DNA from: Bacteroidota bacterium
GTDB lineage: Bacteria > Bacteroidota > Bacteroidia > AKYH767-A > OLB10
Direction of reading: 5' to 3'
DNA: 64,000 nt
Assembly: GCA_016717725.1 (NCBI GenBank)
Contig: JADKFA010000005.1
Span: forward strand, 62,001 to 126,000
This document shows, piece by piece, positions 57,138-64,000 of the stretch. The position numbers and the translations under genes are program-made. The notes below the pieces were generated by a model, which had not been told where the DNA came from, did no database searches, and saw only the letters and a program-made list of their open reading frames with translations. The first letter of the stretch is position 1; each line of letters opens with the position of its first letter.

Positions 57138-58567
57138 CTAATTACCTTGCTTTTCCAACGTATTCTTCCCAACATTGTAAGCATATAAAGCAGCCGGCAA
57201 ATATTGAATTTGAATTTTGTTGAGCTCTTTCGTACCGGTTTTGTCAATGGTGGTGACTAAAGCTTGTGTAAGCTTATTTTCGATGCAAAAGGAACTAAGG
57301 CTTTTCAATTCATTGGACTTCTCAAAATATCGATTGCTCCATTTGATTTCTACGGCCCAATCGGGTTGATTAGTTTTGTTGCTGATATTGATTAAATCTA
57401 CTTCGCCATTTTTCCATCGAGCGTAGTGTGGTATGAAGGAGATGCGTTGCATCCATTGACTAAAAATAGTCGTCTCAATAAGTGCACCCATGCCATCCGC
57501 CTCCGCAGTGAGTGGTGCAAATAATGCACTTCGTATGCTTGAATTGGTAAGATAAATTTTAAAGAAATTTTCACGCTGAAACTTTCCCGCTTTTTGATCC
57601 ACCCTTTTTACTAAGTGAATTAAAAAGGCTGCTTCTAAGTATGAAATGTATTGCCGTATTGTCGTTTTTTTTACGCCGCTTCTTTTACTGAGTTCGTCTA
57701 TGCTGCATTCTTGTCCACTATTCCATGCGATGGTGGTGAAGAGAGAATTTAATTCTTGCACATCTTTAATTCCATACAATCCGGGTAAATCTCTTAGCAA
57801 AACTTTGTCGATAATATCAGCTCGCATAAATCGGGCTGGATTATTTTGTATTTCTTTATTGAAAATAACTTCAGGATAGCCACCAAAATTTACATATTCA
57901 ATAAAGTGTTGGTTGAGTTCTGTAATGTTAGTCGTGGACGAAAACTTTGCAATGTTTCCTTTCCAGTGGATGGTGCCGGGTTGTATCAATGCATCTAATT
58001 TTTTTAGATGGATGTACTCAAAGAAAGTTAACGGAGGTAATATAAAGTCCGTGAAGCGACCGGCTCCACTTTCATTGCTCTTGAGTTTAAGTGCTGCAAC
58101 TGCTGATCCACTGGCGATGAATTTTGATTGCTTGAAGTCGTCAACTACTGTTTTTAAATGTACTTCCCAATCTTTTAAATATTGGATTTCATCAATGAAA
58201 ACATACCATCCCGTTGCATCCATTTTACCCGTTGCTTTTTGTGCCATGGTGAAAAGGGCGTCTATAGAAATAGTATTGTAGATGGGTGTTTCAATGGAGA
58301 TGAATAAAATTTTTTGTGGCGAGACTCCTTCTGCAATTAATTTTTGAATGGTATGATAAAGCATCACCGTTTTACCTACTCTTCTTGGACCCATTAAAAC
58401 CACTGCACGTTGCACGGTAGATTTTTTTATTAGTGGATAAAGTAAATTGAAGTAAAGCCGAGGGGCAAAGGATTTATAAATGGATCCAATTGGCTCGTTG
58501 TCCACCACGGATTTTCGAATTGTAAGCGTGTGATGATTTGCTCTTCTGAAAATGGCAATAATGTCAT
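57138..58567 (-). CDS. AAA-family ATPase with DUF4143 domain, frameshifted near its start
   Basis: The body shows Walker A in LMGPRRVGKTVM, Walker B in YVFIDEIQYL, the sensor-like IASGSAVAALK, a winged-helix-like segment (SIDELSKRSGVKKTTIRQYI) and the C-terminal DUF4143/nuclease-like domain (VDLINISNKTNQPDWAVEIK). The long frame opens at 58577, but its first residues are not family-like. A different frame from ATG 58567 reads MTLLPFSEEQIITRLQFENP then WWTTSQLDPF, and one added T (plus AAA 58478-58480) leads into YKSFAPRLYFNLLYP. That gives 476 residues with the usual N-terminus. These archaeal/bacterial ATPases are common but poorly understood. A four-site repeat lies upstream. Confidence 0.87.
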
Positions 58568-58582
58568 AACAACCCAAAATTA

Positions 58583-58667
58583 GTAAAATAAGGTTGGAAA
58601 AAAAACCTTATTTTACCTTTTTTTGGCAAATAAGAATATTATTCATTTTTTTTAACCTTATTTGACC
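58583..58667 (-). promoter_or_regulatory. Operator-like array of four AACCTTATTTkAC-type sites
   Basis: GTAAAATAAGGTT (58583-58595), its perfect inverse AACCTTATTTTAC (58604-58616), a degenerate GGCAAATAAG (58625-58634) and AACCTTATTTGACC (58654-58667) alternate in orientation. They lie 16-100 bases upstream of the ATPase start at 58567, where its promoter must be. Confidence 0.65.
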
Positions 58668-58847
58668 AATATCAACAACATGTATTGATAGGACAATTTT
58701 ATCGAATAACGTTGATTATCAAAAATATACAACTAAGAAATTTTTACTTTTGAGGTAGGTTAAAGATGTAAATTATTGATTGTCAATATTTAGGGCTCAC
58801 TGATTAGTTAAACCATCTTGAGGGATCACAATCTATTTGCTAAAGAT

Positions 58848-58881
58848 CTAGTTGAGACAAGGCATGCCTTGTCTCAACTAG
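58848..58881. repeat. Perfect 34-bp palindrome
   Basis: A 17-base arm (CTAGTTGAGACAAGGCA) is followed at once by its exact reverse complement. It resembles the GAGACAAGGCATGCCTTGTCTC-type intergenic hairpins found in many copies in some bacterial genomes. It is part of a gap without genes. Confidence 0.9.
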
Positions 58882-58899
58882 GATTCTCTCTCTATAAAT

Positions 58900-58948
58900 A
58901 TCACGTCGTCGTAGAGGCAGGTCATACCTGCCTCTACGACGACGTGAT
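58900..58948. repeat. Perfect 49-bp hairpin (23-bp arms, loop CAT)
   Basis: Arms 58900-58922 and 58926-58948 are exact inverted repeats with core GTAGAGGCAGGT/ACCTGCCTCTAC. The GC-rich stem contrasts with the AT-rich surroundings. It lies 18 bases after the 34-bp palindrome. The only ORF here is a translation of the hairpins. Confidence 0.9.
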
Positions 58949-59106
58949 TGAAAATTTAATGGATTATTTTCAATTATATCTTTACAAAAAAATTAGGGTA
59001 AATGAAATTATTTGAAACTCGACTATTTTTATTGCACGTATCCCCCAAAAGTAATATTTAGCCTAAAGTGGAATTTTACTTTTTCAATTTGTGAAAACAA
59101 GGAGCT

Positions 59107-59487
59107 CTATGATCCAAACTCAAAGTAAGAAACATCTTGTGCCTGCTCATCTTTTTGTTGCCAATAAGCAAGTGTAACTACTTTCCCTTCTCGCGTTCTT
59201 AAAAATCTTCCAAAAATAGCATTGATGGTATTATAGCACATATCGGTTACACCAATAGTAAACTCTGTAGGCGCAGCAGGTGGAGGTGGTGGCGCTGGTG
59301 ATTCTCCTTCAGCTACGGGAGCAGGAGCTGGCACTTTAGGAATGATTCCACTAACGACTACCGTATACCCATTTCCTTCTAACAAAGGTTTGATGAAATT
59401 TACTCGATCCATGGATACAGCTCTTTCAACGATGCAGCATTTGATACCGTTCAATTCTTCAAATTCATGATTTTTATTAATGGCCAT
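59107..59487 (-). CDS. Hypothetical Pro/Ala-rich protein following nuoN
   Basis: The 126-residue protein has two folded-looking parts, about 1-50 (GIKCCIVERAVSMDRVNFIK, GYTVVVSG) and about 73-126 (FTIGVTDMCYNTINAIFGRF, GKVVTLAYWQQKD), joined by a Pro/Ala-rich linker (about 51-72, with APAPVAEGESPAPPPPPAAP). No signal peptide or membrane helix is seen. It starts 12 bases after the nuoN stop, so it is almost certainly the last gene of the complex I operon. I recognise no family. A role in complex I assembly or an unrelated hitch-hiker are both possible. Confidence 0.75.
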   Translation of the reverse strand: MAINKNHEFEELNGIKCCIVERAVSMDRVNFIKPLLEGNGYTVVVSGIIPKVPAPAPVAEGESPAPPPPPAAPTEFTIGVTDMCYNTINAIFGRFLRTREGKVVTLAYWQQKDEQAQDVSYFEFGS

Positions 59488-59499
59488 ACTTTTATTCGA

Positions 59500-60918
59500 T
59501 TAAATGCCGATGCTTAATTCGTAAATATAGGTGTAAAGATCTCCACTAAATCCAGTCAACAAAATTCCGACAATGCAAATGATAAGCGCAATACTTGGGA
59601 AAAGACTGAACGATATTTTTTGAATGGGATGTTCGTTTGCATCCATGAACATCGCTTTTACAATTCGTAAATAATAGTACATGGATACCACCATGTTAAT
59701 GGCAGCAATTGCAATGAGTAAATAATTTCCTGTAGAGGCACCTGCTGTGAGCAAGAATAATTTTCCGAAGAATCCAGCAGTTGGTGGAATACCCGCTAAT
59801 GAAAATAAAGAAATTGTCAAGATCCAACTTAAGGCTGGATTGGTTTTATAAAATCCTTTGTAATCGTTGATGCTTTCTTTTCCAGTGATAGAGGAAACAA
59901 TGTTCACCACGCCAAATGCTCCTAAATTGGAAAAGATGTAAATCAATAAAAAGTAAATAACAGCTGCTTCACTTTCTTGTGATCCACCTGAAATACCAAC
60001 TAAGATAAATCCAACTTGTGCTATGGAAGAAAAAGCTAAAAATCGCTTGATGTTTTGTTGACGGATGGCAAAGAGATTTCCAATGCCAATGGTGAATACG
60101 GCTGTAATAAAAAGTAAAATATACCAAACGTTTACCATCGATTCAAAAACTGTATAGAGTACCGTTACAAATACAAATGCTATTGCCGACTTTGATATCA
60201 CCGATAAGAATGCCGCCATTGGAACCGGTGCTCCTTCGTATACATCGGCTGTCCAAAAGTGAAAGGGAACAATGGAAAGTTTAAATGCAAACCCAACAAA
60301 TAACATCACAAATGCAAATACTTGTAATGGAGCACCCGTCAATTGTAAAGTTATTTCGGAAAAGGATAATGATCCTGTTGTTCCATACATCATCGATATG
60401 CCCATCAACAATAAAGCAGAGCTAAACGCTGATGACATAATCATTTTCATTCCTGCCTCCGAGGATGCGCTTTTGTTGAGATTGAAATTCGCTAATGCAG
60501 CCAATGGAATTGTTGATAGTTCTAAGCCGATGTAAAATAAAAGTAGATGCCCCGACGATAACATAAAGAACATGCCCAATACGGATGATAATAAGAGAAT
60601 ATAAAATTCAGGAGCATGTCGATGGTTGCGCGTGTAGGGATGTGCTTGTAATGAAATGATGAGCAATCCAAGGTTGAGAATATTTTTTTCAAGTTGTATT
60701 AATTCATTGGACTGAAACATCCCATTGAATAATTCACCAGATACATTGCAACAAAATCCAACTATTAAATTAATGAATAGAAGAATATTGATCATCACAT
60801 GCCAACGTCCCGAGTTTTCATCGTTGCTTCCAATCTTTATTAGTAAGAGTAAGAAAAGAATGACACAGAGTATCAACTCATGTTTCATTAGGTCTATAAA
60901 TTCATTTATCATTGTCAA
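59500..60918 (-). CDS. nuoN: NADH-quinone oxidoreductase subunit N
   Basis: This 472-residue antiporter-like membrane subunit of complex I has about 14 helices. Family features are GHLLLFYIGLELSTIPLAAL, the conserved helix with AGMKMIMSSAFSSALLLMG, VGFAFKLSIVPFHFWTADVY (proton-channel lysine), EGAPVPMAAFLSVISKSA and the discontinuous-helix segment ending SLAGIPPTAGFFGKLFLL. It takes part in proton pumping coupled to NADH oxidation. It lies 3 bases after nuoM in the nuoLMN order, typical for the end of nuo operons. Confidence 0.97.
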   Translation of the reverse strand: MTMINEFIDLMKHELILCVILFLLLLIKIGSNDENSGRWHVMINILLFINLIVGFCCNVSGELFNGMFQSNELIQLEKNILNLGLLIISLQAHPYTRNHRHAPEFYILLLSSVLGMFFMLSSGHLLLFYIGLELSTIPLAALANFNLNKSASSEAGMKMIMSSAFSSALLLMGISMMYGTTGSLSFSEITLQLTGAPLQVFAFVMLFVGFAFKLSIVPFHFWTADVYEGAPVPMAAFLSVISKSAIAFVFVTVLYTVFESMVNVWYILLFITAVFTIGIGNLFAIRQQNIKRFLAFSSIAQVGFILVGISGGSQESEAAVIYFLLIYIFSNLGAFGVVNIVSSITGKESINDYKGFYKTNPALSWILTISLFSLAGIPPTAGFFGKLFLLTAGASTGNYLLIAIAAINMVVSMYYYLRIVKAMFMDANEHPIQKISFSLFPSIALIICIVGILLTGFSGDLYTYIYELSIGI

Positions 60919-60921
60919 TCG

Positions 60922-62424
60922 TTAAGGAAGTAAGGTGCGACCAATATTTATCATGAGTCCATTTACATCCGGACTTATTAATTCATTTAACCAAAAGGGA
61001 GCAATACCAATAACAACAATTCCACTCAATAAGAGTACAGCTGCCGACTTTTCATTCCATGTGGCATCACTTAATGTCAAGTGTTGTTCGTTTACAATAG
61101 GTCCCATAATGGATTTTCCAGCAGCACGAAGTATATACACCGCTGTTACAACGATGGAAGCACAAGATAATATGGTTGCAATTCGGTAAAGCATTTCAGG
61201 ATGTTGCCATGAACCCATAAACACAGTCATTTCAGCAACGAATCCACTGAAGCCAGGAAGGCCTAATGAACATAAACCAGAAATGATGAAGATGGTGGAG
61301 ATGAAAGGCATCACTTTTAACAGCCCACCTAATTGTGCCACTAAACGAGTATGTGTTCTTTCATAAATCATTCCAATGGCGGCGAAGAAAAGGGCTGTCA
61401 TTAATCCGTGTGATATCATCTGCATAACAGCACCAGCAATGGCAGTTTCGTTGAGCATACCAATTCCAAGCAATACAAATCCACAGTGACTTACTGATGA
61501 ATATGCATTGATGTATTTCAAATCGGTTTGCATCATCGTTGCAAAGGCTCCGTAGATTATCGCGATGGTGGCTAACAAAATAATATAAGGTGCATACACA
61601 TGCGCTGCTTCGGGCATTAAATACGTGGCAACACGTAAGCATCCATAACCTCCAAGTTTCATTGATATTCCTGCCAAAAACATTGACGCTGCTGTAGGTG
61701 CTGAACTGTGTCCATCAGGTACCCACGTATGAAAAGGAAAGAGCGCACCAAATATTCCGAATCCAATGAATGCAATGGGGAAGAAGATGAGTTGTGTGTT
61801 AAGCGGAACAGATGTACGAGAAATGGCGATGAAGTCAAAGGTATGTTGTCCATTCCCGATGTTGGTGCTGAAATACAATCCTAATAATCCTAAAAATACA
61901 AATGCAGAACCTGCCATCAACATTAAGGCTAACTTCATAGCACTGTATTCTTTTTTTCCGCTGCCCCAAATACCAATCAATAAAAATTTAGGAATCACAG
62001 CAACTTCTAAGAAGAAGAATAAGGTAAATAGATCAAGAGAGATAAAGAATCCGTAAGCTCCTGCACTTAATAAAATGAGCAGAAAGAAAAATTCTCGGCT
62101 CATCTTTTCCATCTTCCAACTCACCAATACACCTGCTAAAACAACAAAAGCCGAGAGCAGAATCATCGAAACGGAAATCCCATCTACACCCGTTGTAAAA
62201 GCAATGCCTAACGGAGTGAACCATTCAAGAGAACTGTAAAATACCATGGGTGCATTGTTTCCTAATGCTCTTTCCGCACAAAACGAATTTAATAAAAGTA
62301 TAGACAATGTAAATTGAATGATAGCCCCACACAATGCAATGAGTCGCACTTGCTTCAATTGATTGAAGAAGAGAATCGCAATGGCGGTAAGTACAGGAGC
62401 TATGACTAATAGGTGTAAGTTCAT
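60922..62424 (-). CDS. nuoM: NADH-quinone oxidoreductase subunit M
   Basis: The 500-residue antiporter-like subunit has the family signatures TTGVDGISVSMILLSAFVVL, FFFLEVAVIPKFLLIGIWG (channel Glu), AFIGFGIFGALFPFHTWVPD, GHSSAPTAASMFLAGISMKL and SVSHCGFVLLGIGM, and ends after the long helix region GLPGFSGFVAEMTVFMGSW. It is one of three proton-translocating modules of complex I. Spacing is 6 bases to nuoL and 3 bases to nuoN, so the genes are cotranscribed. Full length and undamaged. Confidence 0.97.
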   Translation of the reverse strand: MNLHLLVIAPVLTAIAILFFNQLKQVRLIALCGAIIQFTLSILLLNSFCAERALGNNAPMVFYSSLEWFTPLGIAFTTGVDGISVSMILLSAFVVLAGVLVSWKMEKMSREFFFLLILLSAGAYGFFISLDLFTLFFFLEVAVIPKFLLIGIWGSGKKEYSAMKLALMLMAGSAFVFLGLLGLYFSTNIGNGQHTFDFIAISRTSVPLNTQLIFFPIAFIGFGIFGALFPFHTWVPDGHSSAPTAASMFLAGISMKLGGYGCLRVATYLMPEAAHVYAPYIILLATIAIIYGAFATMMQTDLKYINAYSSVSHCGFVLLGIGMLNETAIAGAVMQMISHGLMTALFFAAIGMIYERTHTRLVAQLGGLLKVMPFISTIFIISGLCSLGLPGFSGFVAEMTVFMGSWQHPEMLYRIATILSCASIVVTAVYILRAAGKSIMGPIVNEQHLTLSDATWNEKSAAVLLLSGIVVIGIAPFWLNELISPDVNGLMINIGRTLLP

Positions 62425-62430
62425 CTTTTA

Positions 62431-64000
62431 TTAGTTAACCAGATAAATGGCAAGTGCCGTAAAACCAAATGCTGCAATGAAGAAGTACAAAGCATAATCT
62501 TGCACTTTTCCTGATTGTATCGATTTAATCATATTAGATTTCCAAACTATTAATGATGCAAGTCCATTCATGCTTCCATCAACAATATTTTTATCTACCC
62601 AAGCAGAGGGTTGTGCAATTAAGTTGAAGATTATTTTTTTTGGTGATGAATAAATAGATTTCAGCAATATAAAATTTGTGGTAGGCAGTCTTATAAATTC
62701 CTTGGAAAGAAGCAGCTAATTTGTCGGGTCGATCGTTTTGATTTTTATAAAATAAAGTGGCAAGCGCAATCCCACTTACTGCAATAATAACAGGAAGAAT
62801 AGCTGCAGATAGCGCAAATGGGATATGTAAATGATGTCCGTCACTGGAAACAAAAGTTCCAAAAGGAATGAATCCTGCTGTGATGGCGCCAACACTTAAA
62901 ATAAGCAAGGGAATTTTAATGATCCAAGTTCCTTCGCCATGATGATCGTCGTGATGCGAAACCTTCGCTTCCTTCGACCAAAAGATGGTGTAATATAAAC
63001 GAAACATGTAGAATGCGGTAATGCCTGCCGTTAGTAATGCAATATAATACACCATTGGATTTGCATGATGTGCTGCCGTTAATATTTCTTCTTTACTGAA
63101 GAATCCTGCAAAGGGAGGAATTCCAGCAATGGCTAAGCAAGCAATCAAGAATGTAATATGGGTGATGGGCATCGACTTTCTCAATCCTCCCATGTCTTTC
63201 ATCTCGTTACTATGAATATAATGTATCACAGCACCCGCACCCAAGAAAAGTAAAGCTTTGAAGAATGCATGTGTGAATAAATGAAACATGGAAGCCGTAA
63301 ATCCTAAGCCTACTTCATTTCCATATCCCGATACTCCCAAAGCAAACATCATGTATCCAATTTGTGACATGGTGGAATACGCAAGTACTCTTTTAATATC
63401 GGTTTGTGTGCAGGCTATGATGGCTGCAAAGAGCGCTGAAATGACGCCGGTCCACATCACAACTTCCAATGCACCCGGACAAGAAATAGAAAAGATAGGA
63501 AATAATCGAGCTACTAAGAATACACCTGCTACGACCATGGTGGCTGCATGTATCAATGCAGAAACGGGTGTAGGACCTTCCATCGCATCGGGCAACCAAA
63601 TATGCAAGGGGAACATCGCACTCTTTCCTGCTCCTCCCATAAATACAAGGAGTAATCCCCAAGTTAGAGCACTCGCTCCTAAGAAACTTGCGGTAGTGGC
63701 AGAAACTAAATAAGAAGAATTATAAGTAGTTAATCTTTCAATCAAAGTAACGAAGTCTAAAGTTTTTGCTTCGAAACCTAAAATTAATATTCCGATTAAA
63801 AATCCTAAGTCGGCGAAACGGGTTACAATAAATGCTTTTTTAGAAGCAGCTACAGCGCTTGGTTTTTCAAAGTAAAATCCAATCAACAGAAAAGAAGAAA
63901 CACCTACCAACTCCCAGAACATGTAAATCTGAAAAATATTTACTGCAATTACTAATCCTAACATAGAGAAAGTAAAGAGTGATAAAAAAGAATAATAGGT
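62431..64000 (-). CDS. nuoL: NADH-quinone oxidoreductase subunit L, 5' end outside window, frameshifted
   Basis: The frame is open to the right edge (YYSFLSLFTFSMLGLVIAVN), so about the first 100 residues are missing. Core signatures are present: MFWELVGVSSFLLIGFY, AGKSAMFPLHIWLPDAMEGP, TPVSALIHAATMVVAGVFL and VLAYSTMSQIGYMMFALGVS. The frame breaks after AEIYLFITKK. One base fewer in the 8-T run at 62634-62641 (or two more) restores IIFNLIAQPSAWVDKNIVDG and the C-terminal helix DYALYFFIAAFGFTALAIYL, ending at 62431. NuoL pumps protons and carries the long lateral helix. The lesion in a homopolymer of an essential-type gene points to a read error. Confidence 0.94.

Noticed and set aside
58818..59015. 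65-residue ORF
   Set aside because: It mostly translates the two perfect hairpins; composition and position do not support a gene.

Overview
The window is low-GC DNA from a member of the Bacteroidota. The evidence is a dense set of type IX secretion (T9SS) cargo proteins with type A or type B C-terminal sorting domains, promoters of the Bacteroidota form TTG-N19/20-TAnnTTTG, absence of clear Shine-Dalgarno sites, a DUF5686 carboxypeptidase-regulatory-like protein, and the gene order DUF177-rpmF-plsX-fabH / accB-accC. The order or family cannot be fixed from this sequence alone. No rRNA, tRNA, CRISPR array, prophage or insertion sequence was recognised.

Layout. 0-8 kb: a 5'-truncated serine hydrolase, an unknown 136-residue protein, a DUF5686 outer-membrane protein, a DEDDy 3'-5' exonuclease and a large Ig-like/DNRLRE T9SS protein. 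8-14 kb, mostly minus strand: dgkA, a marC-family gene, an SRPBCC protein, a DUF1569 protein, a T9SS protein, a YdeI/DUF1905 protein, then accC and accB. 14-24.5 kb: an accessory block of T9SS proteins (Omp28-like, Ig/PKD, propeller-like, one decayed paralogue) and small proteins. 24.7-27.5 kb: fabH, plsX, rpmF and DUF177, which look like the first half of the same fatty-acid operon whose second half is accBC. 27.7-33 kb: a propeller plus Ig-like T9SS protein and a secreted peptidyl-arginine-deiminase-like enzyme. 33.3-40.1 kb: a signalling operon (TonB-dependent receptor, YfiR-like protein, hybrid histidine kinase, response regulator) ending at a strong terminator. 40.2-45.7 kb: a 1.8-thousand-residue PKD-rich adhesin with a type B sorting domain. 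45.9-56.8 kb: a geranylgeranyl-reductase-like flavoprotein, then a four-gene ATGA-coupled cluster that starts with a giant M43-type metalloprotease/beta-helix protein and contains a 2.3 kb tandem duplication. 57-64 kb: an AAA/DUF4143 ATPase with an operator-like array, two long perfect hairpins, and the end of the complex I operon (nuoL, nuoM, nuoN plus a small Pro-rich gene).

A striking property of the whole window is the number of genes broken by a single base, mostly inside homopolymer runs, including housekeeping genes (plsX, nuoL). I give those genes their reconstructed full-length spans. Residual sequencing indels are the simplest explanation, with true decay likely only for the gene at 22944-24470.

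The most unusual elements are the coupled and duplicated metalloprotease/propeller cluster (47.5-56.8 kb), the three 23-bp-spaced palindromes just upstream of its promoter, the repeated inverted motif upstream of the AAA ATPase, and the split fatty-acid operon.
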